Origin: Sphingomonas glacialis
GTDB lineage: Bacteria; Pseudomonadota; Alphaproteobacteria; Sphingomonadales; Sphingomonadaceae
Assembly: GCF_006439055.1 (NCBI RefSeq)
Contig: NZ_RCZC01000007.1
Span: forward strand, 1-64,000
DNA: 64,000 nucleotides
Direction of reading: 5' to 3'
The translations under genes were made by a program, and so were the position numbers. Below, in pieces: positions 54,001 to 63,600 of the stretch (position 1 is the stretch's first letter; each line of letters begins with the position of its first letter). The notes beneath the pieces were generated by a model. That model made no database searches, was not told the origin of the DNA, and saw only the letters and a list, made by a program, of their open reading frames with translations.

Positions 54001-54156
54001 GCCGGCAAGGTGAAGGCACAGTTCTTCGTCAACGTGACCAACCTGTTCAATCGCGAACCGCTGCTGGTTCCCGAGACGGGCCTGGCCGCGAACAGCACCT
54101 ATTCGGACATGCTCGGCCGTGCCTTCCGCTTCGGCATCCGCGTGCAGACGCGGTGA
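51100..54156 (+). CDS. Large TonB-dependent receptor, peptide-type
   Basis: A 1018-residue TBDR. Signal peptide ends TPAVAQT; the TonB box is DVVVTGSRVARSGF; the plug shows LVLVDGHRSVGS and VTGGASAAYGSDAVAGVVNF; the barrel has the conserved RSRDIRAPNLNELYQ and ends DMLGRAFRFGIRVQTR. ATG 51100 with GGGAAGGA upstream is the start. It overlaps the dipeptidase GTG by four bases, strongly suggesting peptide-related import, possibly murein peptides. Its promoter holds two LysR dyads shared with the opposite operon. Confidence 0.95.
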   Translation: MTNSDQARRRMAMMLGCSVAAIALATPAVAQTVRSQAVAPLLGDTAAPGAAPTDRVDVQQTESAARGDEDGPDVVVTGSRVARSGFLAPTPLTVLSQTEIQNQSPSNNIADFVNQQPALAGSTKPANSRLNLSSGQAGINALNLRNLGEVRTLVLVDGHRSVGSTITGLVDINTIPQGLVKSVEVVTGGASAAYGSDAVAGVVNFILDKKFQGLRLTADNGITQYGDGHNYSAALTAGTSFADGRGHIEVEGEYAHRDGIFQVDRAWNATGYVRIQDPNWTANSTTPQFITTKRQIGAANSTPGGLITGSTAVAGSGVAANSLRGVYFGSGGQPQQFQYGALTFPSATGSAAPTLTQGGSWQVNDSGRNIGLDPQDDRYGVFGRASFDVTDRIELYAEGSFNRQHILFNAGPNLQTGITLSATNPYLVAALGASRLAGISSVTLATTSVDLPSRVVDNRRKVQRYQIGSDGKFDVFGKTVSFDVYGQYGRADMREQLRNIQNITKIANATNAAVAPAGNSGGYAAGSIQCAINVDAIATNNDAACVPLNRLGVGVANSAAIAYVLGSPYRDETTEQKTAGVNFRASPFRTWAGDVSVAIGGEWREESIRGYVPQEFQPIPTVNAQGRPTVTNTWSVGNYLPTNGSYNVKEAYLETVVPLGLGLEFNGAVRGTDYSTSGGVVTWKLGGTWAPIPDIRFRVVRSRDIRAPNLNELYQAGSANSDSVRNPSFTADGANGPATYSYSGIATGNPNLRPEVAASWTIGAVLAPRFLKGFNASIDYWRINIKQGITSFSAQDIVNLCSQGQQRFCDAITQDAARSVPGQPYLLIRTQPFNAASQLTRGIDFDTSYRTQLSGETALTLRGQATRYIDNILDTGVPGAVIANTVGVNSGQATTPTWNFRGSVTLDLPSTSITAVGRGISAGRYSATGIECQTNCPLSTTNYPTYDNNQVSGLFYADLNVTQNVRVAGKVKAQFFVNVTNLFNREPLLVPETGLAANSTYSDMLGRAFRFGIRVQTR

Positions 54157-55409
54157 GGCATTTCGCATTCCTCGGGCTGGCGTTCGCACTCGCGGCGCCG
54201 GCCAATGCGCAGACCGTACCAAGTCCGGCGGATACGGCGCGCGCCGAGCGCGTGCTCGCACGCGCGCCGGTGATCGACGGGCACAACGATCTCGCCTGGG
54301 AGATCGGGCATTATCAGGGCGGGAGTGTCGCGGTGGCGCGCAAGGGCGGGGCGGATCTGCCGCGTCCGTTGCAGACCGATCTCGCGCGAATGAAGGCGGG
54401 GCATGTCGGCGGCCAGTTTTGGTCGGTGTGGATCCCGGCGGATGTGACCGGCCCCAAGGCGGTCGAACTGACGCTCGAACAGATCGACGTCGTGCGGCGG
54501 CTGGTCGCGGGCAATCCCGACGCGCTTGCGCTCGCGACGACCGCCGCGGACGTACGCCGGATCATGGCGAGCGGGCGGACCGCGAGCCTGATCGGCGTCG
54601 AGGGCGGGCACCAGATCGACGGACGCCTGTCGGTGCTCCGCCAATACCGTGCGCTCGGCGTAGGGTACATGACGCTGACGCACAGCCGCAGCCTGCCATG
54701 GGCGGATTCATCGACCGACGAGGCGGTGGCGGGCGGACTCTCGCCGTTCGGCAAGCGCGTGGTCGCCGAGATGAACCGGATCGGAATGTTGGTCGATGTC
54801 AGCCATGTCGCGGATTCGACGATGCGCGCGGCGCTGGCCGCATCGAAGGCGCCGGTGATCGCCTCGCACTCCTCGGCGCGCGCGCTGGCGCCGGTGCCGC
54901 GTAACATTCCCGACGATCTGCTCGCCGCGATCGGCGCGAATGGCGGGATCGTCATGGTCAATTTCTATCCCGCCTTCCTGTCGGGCGCATGGAAGCAGTG
55001 GGACGTGGCGCGGACCGCCTATGCGAAGTCGCTCGCGGTGCCCGGCGACGTCTACGGCCCGCGCGCCGCCGCGCCGCTCGTCGAGTGGGATCGCGCGCAT
55101 CCGATGCCGCGCGTTACCGTGGCTACGGTCGCCGATCATATCGAGCATGTCGCCAAGATCGCGGGGCACGACCATGTCGGCCTCGGCGGCGATTTCGACG
55201 GGATCGACAATACTGCGCCCGAGGGGATGAACGGCGTCGACGGCTATCCCAAGGTGATCGCCGAACTCGCGCGGCGTGGGTGGAGCGACGGCGATCTCGC
55301 CAAGTTGACCGACGGCAACATCCTGCGCGTGATGGAGCGCGCCGAGACGGTCGCTGCGTCGATGGCGGATCTGCCGGCCGACGACGCCACGGATCGCAGT
55401 GCGAAATAG
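54153..55409 (+). CDS. Membrane dipeptidase (M19, renal dipeptidase family)
   Basis: A 418-residue exported zinc dipeptidase with signal peptide (APANAQT). M19 metal ligands are seen in VIDGHNDLAWE (HxD), LIGVEGGHQID (bridging Glu), VDVSHVADST and VIASHSSARAL. The family hydrolyses dipeptides, including those with a C-terminal D-residue, and some beta-lactams. GTG start overlaps the TBDR stop. Fits with periplasmic breakdown of imported D-containing peptides. Confidence 0.94.
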   Translation: MRHFAFLGLAFALAAPANAQTVPSPADTARAERVLARAPVIDGHNDLAWEIGHYQGGSVAVARKGGADLPRPLQTDLARMKAGHVGGQFWSVWIPADVTGPKAVELTLEQIDVVRRLVAGNPDALALATTAADVRRIMASGRTASLIGVEGGHQIDGRLSVLRQYRALGVGYMTLTHSRSLPWADSSTDEAVAGGLSPFGKRVVAEMNRIGMLVDVSHVADSTMRAALAASKAPVIASHSSARALAPVPRNIPDDLLAAIGANGGIVMVNFYPAFLSGAWKQWDVARTAYAKSLAVPGDVYGPRAAAPLVEWDRAHPMPRVTVATVADHIEHVAKIAGHDHVGLGGDFDGIDNTAPEGMNGVDGYPKVIAELARRGWSDGDLAKLTDGNILRVMERAETVAASMADLPADDATDRSAK

Positions 55410-55544
55410 GGCGGGGCAGGGGGATGGCGGATCAGTGCGCCACCGCGGTACCGCGCGCGCTTCAAAGAATACGGGACTTGGGTTCATGGTAGAAAGATCG
55501 TCGCGGGTGCCGAGGCCTATCCGCGAAGCCCCGGTCGAGCGCCG

Positions 55545-57041
55545 GTGTTGACCGCTTCCACCGCCGCCCCCCCGCCGCGGACGGGCAAGCCCAGTCTCCG
55601 GTTGATGACGCTGTTCGTCCTGCTCGGTTTTTCGGCGGGGTTGCCGTTCTACATGTTCTCGACCGTGCTCTCGGCGCGGCTGGCGAAGCATGGCCTCGAC
55701 ATCGTGCTGATCGGCTTTTTCGGCTGGGTCGCGCTGCTGCCGACCTTCAAATTCCTCTGGGCGCCGCTGCTCGACGCCTTCGCCGTGCCCGGCTTGTCGC
55801 GCGTGTTCGGCAAGCGGATGAGCTGGATCATCACCGCGCAGATCGGGATCGTCACCGCGATGGTGGCGATGGCCTATACCTCGGCCGATACCAATTTGCC
55901 GCTGGTCGCGCTGCTCGCGGTGCTGCTCGCCTTCTGGACGACCACGCTCGAGGTCGCCGCCGATGGCTGGCGTGTCGAGCTTGCGCCGACGGCGGCGGAG
56001 CAGGGGCCGCTGACTGCCGCCAATCTGTGGGGCTATCGGACCGCGATGGCGGCCTCGTCGCTGGTCGCGTTGACCGTGGCGGACCGGGCCGGATGGGTGT
56101 GGGGCTATCTCGCCGTCGCGCTGCTCGCTGCGCTGCCCCTGCCGATCCTGGTGAGCCTGGCACCGGCGGCACGCGGCGTCGGCCGACGGACGACGGCATT
56201 GCTGACCGGTCTGGTCGCGATCGCGGTCTTGCTCCTCGGCGCGCTCGCTTTTTTCGGCGGGTTCGGCTGGGTCGCGCTGCAGCTGGCGATCGCCGCCGGG
56301 ATCAGCGCGAAGAGCAATGCGACCGTCGCGGTGCTCGTCCTGTGCCTTGTGCCGTTCGTGCTGATGGCGGTGGCGCTGCCGTGGATCGTGCGGTTGCCCG
56401 CGACCGCCTGGGCGCGGCGTTCGACCTGGCTTGGGCCGTACGTCAACATCTTCTGGCGGTTCGGCTATCGCGTGTTGCCGCTGCTCGGTTTCGTCACCTT
56501 CTACCGGATGGGCGATGTGCTCACTTTGTGGGGCGTCAAGCCGCTCGAGATCGCGGCACATTACGATCTTACCACGATGGGCATCGCCGACGGCTTCGTG
56601 ACGACGCCGTCGAGCATGGCGGGCGTCCTGGTCGGCGCGACGCTCGCCGTGCGGCTGCGGATGAGCCGCGCGCTGATGCTGGGGGCGATCGGATCGGCGC
56701 TGGGCAATTGGATCTTCGTGTGGCTGTGGCACGTGCCGCCGAACGGGCTGGCGATCTACACCGCCACCGCGGTCGATCAGTTCGCGCACGGCATGGAGGG
56801 CGCGATCTTCGTCGTCTATCTCTCGCTGCTGGTGAACCCGCGCTACGCCGGCGCGCAATATGCCTTCCTGTCGGGGTTCGCCTTCCTGTTGCCGCGGCTG
56901 TTGCAGGGGGCGGGCGGGGAGATCGTCAAGAGCATCGGCTATGACGGCTTCTTCTGGCTGTCGGGCACGCTGAGCCTCGCGGCGGTGCTGTTCCTGCCGT
57001 TTATCGCGGGCATCCGGGCGCGCGACGAGGAGACCGTATGA
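55545..57041 (+). CDS. AmpG-like muropeptide/MFS permease
   Basis: A 498-residue MFS protein with about 12-14 helices. The start RLMTLFVLLGFSAGLPFYMF and the loop FKFLWAPLLDAFAVPGLSRV are typical of the AmpG/PAT family, as is the late YAGAQYAFLSGFAFLLPRLL. AmpG imports GlcNAc-anhydromuropeptides into the cytosol. GTG start (TTG next codon possible), 135 bases after the dipeptidase, and it overlaps the serine hydrolase by four bases. Substrate may be a muropeptide or peptide released by the adjoining enzymes. Confidence 0.87.
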   Translation: MLTASTAAPPPRTGKPSLRLMTLFVLLGFSAGLPFYMFSTVLSARLAKHGLDIVLIGFFGWVALLPTFKFLWAPLLDAFAVPGLSRVFGKRMSWIITAQIGIVTAMVAMAYTSADTNLPLVALLAVLLAFWTTTLEVAADGWRVELAPTAAEQGPLTAANLWGYRTAMAASSLVALTVADRAGWVWGYLAVALLAALPLPILVSLAPAARGVGRRTTALLTGLVAIAVLLLGALAFFGGFGWVALQLAIAAGISAKSNATVAVLVLCLVPFVLMAVALPWIVRLPATAWARRSTWLGPYVNIFWRFGYRVLPLLGFVTFYRMGDVLTLWGVKPLEIAAHYDLTTMGIADGFVTTPSSMAGVLVGATLAVRLRMSRALMLGAIGSALGNWIFVWLWHVPPNGLAIYTATAVDQFAHGMEGAIFVVYLSLLVNPRYAGAQYAFLSGFAFLLPRLLQGAGGEIVKSIGYDGFFWLSGTLSLAAVLFLPFIAGIRARDEETV

Positions 57042-58045
57042 TCGACATCGACGCCGCCTTCGCGCCCGCTGCAGCCGCCGTCGCGGCGGGGCAGGTGCCC
57101 GGCGCGACGCTGGGGGTGGTCACCCGCGATGGCTGGACTGCGACGCGCACCATGGGCTTGGCGCAGCTCGAGCCGGCGGCCGAAACCTTGACCCCGGACC
57201 ATTGGTTCGACCTCGCCTCGGTCTCGAAGGTGATCGCGACGACCAGCATGATCCTCGCGCTGGCCGATCGCGGCCTGATCGATCTCGACCGCCCGCTGAC
57301 CGACGCGATCCCCGATCTGCGCCAATACGATATCGCCAATGCGCCCGAACGGCGCCTGACGTTCCGCGATTGCCTGGTCCACCGCACCTTCCTGCCTGCG
57401 GTCGAGCCGATCTACACCTATGGCGACGATCCCGCCCGGCTCCGCGCCTTCGTGCTCCAGCGCGAATGGCGGCACGGGCCGTCGGTCTATTCGGACATCA
57501 ACTTCATCCTGCTCGGCATTGCGATCGAGCGGATCACCGGCGCCTCGCTGCGCGACTGGCCGCTCGGCCCGGAGCTTTCCTTCGGCCCGCCGCCCGGCCC
57601 GGCGGTCGCGACCGAGCGCTGCGCCTGGCGCGGGCGCGTGCTCAAGGGCGAGGTCCATGACGAGAATTGCGCGGCGATGGGTGGCGCGACGGGGCATGCC
57701 GGGCTGTTCGGCACCGTCGCCGGCGTGCTCGGCTTCGCGCGCGGCGTGCTCGACGGCAGCGGACTGTCACCCGCGGCGCTGGCGGCGATCGCCACTCCGG
57801 TCAACGGCCCGCGCACCTGCGGCTGGGAGGTGCGCCATGCCGATTGGTCGGGCGGTCAGCTGTGCTCGGCAGCGACGATCGGCCATACCGGCTTCACCGG
57901 CACCGGACTGTGGATCGATCTCGACCGCGGGCTTGCCTGGACGCTGCTCACCAACCGCGTCCATCCCACGCGCCACCGCGACAGCGGCATCTTCACGCTG
58001 CGCCCGGCAGTGGGAGATGCGGTGATCGCTGCGGCGGGCGACTGA
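57038..58045 (+). CDS. Class C beta-lactamase-fold serine hydrolase, no signal peptide
   Basis: A 335-residue serine hydrolase with S61VSK64 (DLASVSKVIATT), the YSD triad equivalent (SVYSDINFILLG) and HTG (IGHTGFTGTG). It lacks any signal sequence (starts MIDIDAAFAPAAAAVAAG), so it should stay in the cytosol, unlike true AmpC. Coupled by four bases to the AmpG-like permease, it may cleave imported muropeptides or D-peptides as a D-aminopeptidase, carboxypeptidase or esterase. A beta-lactamase role is unlikely. Confidence 0.88.
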   Translation: MIDIDAAFAPAAAAVAAGQVPGATLGVVTRDGWTATRTMGLAQLEPAAETLTPDHWFDLASVSKVIATTSMILALADRGLIDLDRPLTDAIPDLRQYDIANAPERRLTFRDCLVHRTFLPAVEPIYTYGDDPARLRAFVLQREWRHGPSVYSDINFILLGIAIERITGASLRDWPLGPELSFGPPPGPAVATERCAWRGRVLKGEVHDENCAAMGGATGHAGLFGTVAGVLGFARGVLDGSGLSPAALAAIATPVNGPRTCGWEVRHADWSGGQLCSAATIGHTGFTGTGLWIDLDRGLAWTLLTNRVHPTRHRDSGIFTLRPAVGDAVIAAAGD

Positions 58046-58159
58046 GGCTGTCGGCCTGACGCTGCTCGCACAGCGTAAGCGCCGGTCGCTCGGCATGCGC
58101 GGGCGAGACCGCATACCACGCTCCCGCCCGCCATGATCCGATCCGTCCGTCGGCGACGT

Positions 58160-60229
58160 CTACCAAATGCGAACGCGGTCGGCGGGCGCCAGATATTGCT
58201 TCTGCGTCGGATCGATCTTCCACGCCGCATACCAGGCATCGACGTTGCGCAGCGGGTTGACCGCGCGGATCTGCCCCGGCGAATGCGGATCGCTGACGAG
58301 CTGCTGGCGCAGCGCCTCGTTGCGGAACAACGTCCGCCACACCTGACCCCAGCCCAGGAAGAAGCGCTGGTCGCCGGTGAAACCGTCGACCACCGGCGCC
58401 GGCTTGCCGCCGAGCGCTGTATGATAGGCATCGAGCGAGATCAGCACCCCGCCCAGATCGCCGATATTCTCGCCCATCGAGGCGCGACCGTTGATGTGGA
58501 TGCCGGGCAACCCGTCGAAGCTATAGGCTTCATATTGCCCGTCCAGCCGCGTTGCCTGTGCCTCGAACTTGGTCGCATCCTCGGCAGTCCACCAATCGCG
58601 CAGGATGCCGCGACCGTCCGACTTGCGACCCTGGTCGTCGAAACCATGGCTGATCTCATGGCCGATCACGCCGCCGATGCCACCGTAATTGATGGCGTCA
58701 TCGGCCTTCGGATCGAAGAAGGGCGGTTGCAGGATCGCCGCGGGAAAGACGATCTCGTTCTTGACCGAATTGTAATAGGCGTTGACCGTTTGCGGGGTCA
58801 TTCCCCACTCGGCCTTGTCGACCGGGATGCCGATGCGACGTCGGCGATAGTCCCATTCGAACCGCTGCGCGCGTTCGGCATTGCCGACCAGATCGCCCTG
58901 TTTGACCTCGAGTGCACCATAGTCGCGCCATTTCTCGGGATAGCCGATCTTGACGGTGAAGCCCTGCAATTTGGCGAGCGCCTGGTCCTTGGTCTGCGGC
59001 CCCATCCATGCCAGGTTACGGATACGCCCCGCGAGCGCGACGCGCAGATTGCCGACGAGCTGGTCCATCTTCGTCTTGGATTCGGGCGGGAAATAGAGTG
59101 CGACGTAATCGCGACCGATGCCTTCGCCGACGCCGTTTTCGGTAAAGGCGACGGCACGCTTCCAGCGCTCGCGCTGCTCGGGCTGCCCATTCAGGAACTT
59201 GGAACGGAAATCGAACTGGGCGTCGACGAAGCGCTTCGACAGCAGCGGCGCGATGTCATCGGCGGTGCGGAACGCCTCCCACGCCTTGAGCGTCGCCAGA
59301 TCTGTTTCCGCGAAGACGCGCGCGATGCCGGGGAAGGCGGTATTCTGCGCGACGATCGCGCGGTCTGTGGCGGCGATTCCGGCGGCTTGGAAAAAGGTCG
59401 CCCAGGGGAAGCCCTGCGCCTGGGTGTTGAGCTCGGCGATCGTCGTCGGGTTATAGGTCTTGTCGCGATTGCGGCTCTGCGCGCGGGTCCAATGCGCGTT
59501 CGCCAGCTTGGTCTCCATCGCGACGACGCCGTTCGCGGCGGCATCGGCATCGGGCCACCCGGCGAGCGTCAGCAGCTGCGCGACATAGTGCCGATAGCGT
59601 TCGACTTGCGGCGCGAACTTGGCATCGAGATACAGGTCGCGGTCGCCCAGGCCGAGCCCCGACTGGCGCAGGTAGAGCGCGTAGCGGTCGGGTTGCTTCG
59701 CGTCGTCATTCACCCCCGGCGCGAAGAAACTGGCACCGAAGCCGCCGAGCGAACCGCCCATCAGCCGTGCGATATCCTCCTTGGATTTGGCCGCCTTGAT
59801 CGGGGCGAGGCGCTGCGTGAGCGGCTGCGCATCGAGCCGCTCCGCCATCGCTGTGTCCATGAAGCCGGCATAGAGGATCGCCGCCTTCATCCGGTCCGGA
59901 TGTGCGGCGTCGGCTGGACTGTACCCACTGATGAGTGCGCGCAGCCGCTGCTCCGACAGATCGCGCAAGACGGCGAATGCGCCATAGGACGAGCGGTCGG
60001 CCGGGATTTGCGTATTGGCCGCCCAGGTTCCGTTGACGAAGCGAAACCAGTCGTCTCCCGGCTTCACGCTGCGATCCATGCCCGCGGTATCGAAGCCCCA
60101 CGTCCCGTAGCCGGTCGCAGCCGGCTGCGTCTGCGCCGGGACGGTCGCTTGCGGCCCTTGGCTCGCCGCAGGATTGGTTATCGCCACAGCGCCGAGCAAG
60201 GCAGCGAGGGACAGGTGCTTGCTGATCAA
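58160..60229 (-). CDS. M13-family (neprilysin-like) metallopeptidase
   Basis: A 689-residue exported zinc endopeptidase. The active-site helix is H524EISH528 (GVIGHEISHGFDDQG), the third ligand is in SMGENIGDLGG, and the family C-terminus reads YLAPADRVRIW. The start is a TTG at 60229 with a strong GGAGA ribosome site seven bases upstream, followed by a signal peptide (SLAALLGAVAITNPAASQ). The frame continues 111 codons upstream with no signal-like start. It diverges from a TBDR and may degrade extracellular peptides. Confidence 0.9.
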   Translation of the reverse strand: MISKHLSLAALLGAVAITNPAASQGPQATVPAQTQPAATGYGTWGFDTAGMDRSVKPGDDWFRFVNGTWAANTQIPADRSSYGAFAVLRDLSEQRLRALISGYSPADAAHPDRMKAAILYAGFMDTAMAERLDAQPLTQRLAPIKAAKSKEDIARLMGGSLGGFGASFFAPGVNDDAKQPDRYALYLRQSGLGLGDRDLYLDAKFAPQVERYRHYVAQLLTLAGWPDADAAANGVVAMETKLANAHWTRAQSRNRDKTYNPTTIAELNTQAQGFPWATFFQAAGIAATDRAIVAQNTAFPGIARVFAETDLATLKAWEAFRTADDIAPLLSKRFVDAQFDFRSKFLNGQPEQRERWKRAVAFTENGVGEGIGRDYVALYFPPESKTKMDQLVGNLRVALAGRIRNLAWMGPQTKDQALAKLQGFTVKIGYPEKWRDYGALEVKQGDLVGNAERAQRFEWDYRRRRIGIPVDKAEWGMTPQTVNAYYNSVKNEIVFPAAILQPPFFDPKADDAINYGGIGGVIGHEISHGFDDQGRKSDGRGILRDWWTAEDATKFEAQATRLDGQYEAYSFDGLPGIHINGRASMGENIGDLGGVLISLDAYHTALGGKPAPVVDGFTGDQRFFLGWGQVWRTLFRNEALRQQLVSDPHSPGQIRAVNPLRNVDAWYAAWKIDPTQKQYLAPADRVRIW

Positions 60230-60682
60230 CCATCTTCTCCAATTGGGTGTCAGGAGACTTATATGGTTCGCGCGCTCGCGGGCTAGTGGAAACCTCCCGC
60301 TCGATACGGCGCAAGAGCAGCCGTGCGGGCCGTTGATACCACGGACGGCAGTTTTGGCGGCGGTCGTGTGCGACTCGACGTGCGTCGGGCTGAGATGGTC
60401 GCGCAGAAAAGGTGCGTTCTTCCGAAAAGCAGACCTTGCGAGCCGAGTTGCCGGCTGCCTGGAAAAAGGACCGGATCGGAAGATTCTTGCCCGGATCAAC
60501 GCGATGAAATCCATGCGTAAATCGGCCGCGCCGATCATTCGTCCCATCGGGCGGAGTATCACCAGTGAAAATGGAGTTGTTATTTAAACATGCTACCGCT
60601 AACAAAATTTCCAGAAGCACCTCGATAAGGTGCGACGTTGCAGGTGCGGTGCTGTGTCGGCACTGCGCAAAAGGGGGGGTAA
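60230..60682. other. 453-base divergent intergenic region
   Basis: Lies between the M13 peptidase and TBDR starts. It contains a LacI-like operator at 60591-60604 and an AT-rich stretch (60570-60610) that probably holds the TBDR promoter. No gene is evident. Confidence 0.55.
60591..60604. promoter_or_regulatory. LacI-family-like operator
   Basis: TGCTACCGCTAACA fits the symmetric consensus TGnTAnCGnTAnCA with the central CG typical of LacI-family operators. It is 79 bases upstream of the TBDR ATG, within the AT-rich promoter. No lacI gene is in the window. Confidence 0.55.
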
Positions 60683-63600
60683 ATGAAAGCGTTCACGTCT
60701 AATTTCGTTCGTCATCATCGTAGCATGATTGCGATGCGCGCCGGTGTTTCGCTGGCCGCGTTGCTCGCTGCCGGTGTCAGCGGAACCGCATGGGCCCAGG
60801 CCGAGACGCAGCCGATTGCGCCGGACACCACTCAGGCCGCAGCGCCCGCGCAGGACGTCGCCACGCCGACCGCGCCCGAGGCAAGCGGCGATATCGTCGT
60901 CACCGGCCGTCGCGCCGCGCTCCAGGCCGCCGACGAGCGCAAGCGCCGCAGCGAAACGATCGTCGATTCCGTGGTCGCCGATGATGCCGGCAAGCTTCCC
61001 GACAATTCGATCACCGAAGTCCTTCAGCGCGTCTCGGGCGTGTCGATCGTCCGCTTCGCAGCGCTCGGCGATCCCGATCACTATTCGGTCCAGGGTTCGG
61101 GCGTGCAGGTGCGCGGTCTGACCGGCGTGGCATCGCGCCTCAACGGTCGCGAGATCTTCAGCGCGAACAATGGCCGCGCGATCCTGTGGAGCGACGTGAC
61201 CCCCGAGCTGATGTCGGCGGTCGATGTCTATAAGGCGTCGACGGCGGATCTGATCGAAGGCGGCACCGGCGGCCAGATCGATCTGCGCACCAAGATGCCG
61301 TTCGACTTCAACGGCAAGTTCCATGTCGCGGGCACGGGCGAGCTCGCGGTTGGCGATATGGCGAACAAGGCCGATCCCTCGGGCTCGGTCCTCGTCACCG
61401 ACTCGTTCGATACGCCGATCGGCCGGATCGGCCTGCTCGGCGACATCGCGTTCAGCCAGTTCAGCTCGCTGTCGCAGTTCATCCGCACCAGCCCGTACTT
61501 CAAGACCGCGCTCAGCGACGGCACCAACAAGTACGTCCCGAGCGGCTTCGCCTATGGCGACGAGGCGTTTCAGTACAAGCGCTACGGCATTTACGGCGCG
61601 GCGCAGTGGCAGCCGGCGGAATCGCTGATCTTCACCGGCAGCTTCTTCCAGTCGCGCTACAAGAGCCAGTCGAGCGATTACGGCACGCAGCTCGATTCGC
61701 AGACGCTCGCGGTCGATCCGGCGAGCAGCACGTTCGACAGCAATGGTCTGCTGACGAGCACCAAGGCGATCTTCAATCGCGATCCGAACACCTTCGCGCC
61801 GACCGGCCAGTCGATCACCAGCAGCGGCAACAAGGGTTTCGTCCAGAGCAACACGGTAACGCGCGACTATTCGCTGTCGTTCGTCTGGGCGCCGAAGGAC
61901 GGCCCGCTGTCGATCAAGGGCTCGCTGCAGCGCGTCGATTCGCATCAGGTCTATGATCGCATCGACATCTTCCGCGATCTCGGCTTCGGCCAGAGCTATG
62001 GCATCGACCTGCGCGGCGACCTGCCGCAGATCAGCGTCAGCCCCGCGACCCAGGCGTCGTTCAACAACCCGGCGAATTACTTCTGGTCGGCATCGATGCC
62101 GCATAACGAGAACAACACCGGCCGGCTCGACGCCGCGCAGCTCGATGCCGAATACAAGTTCGAAGACAGCTTCTTCCGCTCGATCAAGGTCGGCGGCCGC
62201 TACGCCAAGCGGACCGAGCGCGACTATTCGAACGGCTACAATTGGACCGCTCTCGGCCGCGGCTGGAACGGCGACCCGCAGCTGACCTATGCGAATGCTG
62301 GAAAGGGCGACGTCGCCACGCACGCGTTCAAGGACTTCTTCCGCGGCGCGGCAACGCTGCCGGGCAATCTGATGTTCGCATCGGAGAATCTGGCGTCGCG
62401 CTTCAACGTCAACCGCACCGGGCTGGTGCAGTCGCCACCCGCGGGCTTCTGCAACGGGATCGAGTTCGACTGCTCGGCCGCCGGGCAACTGCCCGCTACG
62501 GGCTATGGCGGGGCGTCGGGGATCCGGACCCCCGGGTTCGTCCTGCCGGGCGACCGGGTGGATAACCGCACCGAGAACACCGCCGGCTATGCGCTGGTGC
62601 GCTTCGGGCCGCAGGGCAACGAGCCCGGCATCTCCGGTAACGTCGGCGTGCGCGTCGTGCATATCGAGAACGAGGGCAGCGGGTACGTCCAGCAGAATGG
62701 CGGCACGCCGTTCATCCGCAACGGCGTTCTGCAGACCTTGGCGAACACCTTCGTCGCGCGTGGCGGCAAGGCCGACTTCACGCGCGTCCTGCCGTCGGTG
62801 AACCTCGAATACGCCCTCACCGATCGGATCAAGATCCGCGGCGGCTACAACGTCACTATGGATCTGCCGAGCTTCAGCGCGCTGCGGGCCTCGGGGTCGG
62901 TCGGCGTCGCGACGACGGGCAATGCGGTTGCAGGGCAGCCGGGGAACTTCACTAACTTCACCGCGGACACCGGCAATCCCTTGCTCAAGCCGACGCTGTC
63001 GAACAATTTCGATCTGTCGTTCGAATATTACGGGCGCAAGGGCACGTCGTTCCACGTCGCACCCTTCTACAAGCGGCTGACCGATCTGCCGATCTACTCG
63101 CTGACCAACCGTCAGGTTACGGTCGTCTATACCGACGGCAAAACCGAAACCGTTTCGGCGTCGGCGACCGATTATATCAACTCGACCAAGGCGGCGACCG
63201 TGAAGGGCGTCGAGGTCGGCGGTCGCTTCTTCCTCGACATGCTGCCCGGCGCGCTTGCCGGCTTCGGGTTCGAGGGGAACTACACCTTCATCAAGAGCAG
63301 CAACCCGGGCGATATCTACCGCGACATCACCGGTGCCATCAAGAACGACGCGCCGCTGACCGGTCTGTCGAAGCACAACTTCAACGCGACCTTGCTCTAT
63401 GAGCGCAACCCGGTCTCGTTGCGGATCGCCTATTCGTGGCGCTCGCAATATCTGCTGTCGACCAACAGCAACGGCACCAACTCGGCCTATACCTATTACA
63501 GCGCGCCGGGTGTGATCACCAATCAGGATGGTGGCGCCGATACCTCCACGCAGATCGCGCTGCCGATCTATGGCGGAAACTATGGGTCGATCGACGCCGG

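Noticed and set aside
50923-54261. 1112-residue reverse frame opposite the large TBDR
   Set aside because: No domain, no plausible start context; a GC-driven shadow frame.
54708-56858. 716-residue reverse frame opposite dipeptidase and permease
   Set aside because: Highly charged repetitive composition (Glu/Arg/Gln/His) typical of antisense to membrane-protein codons.
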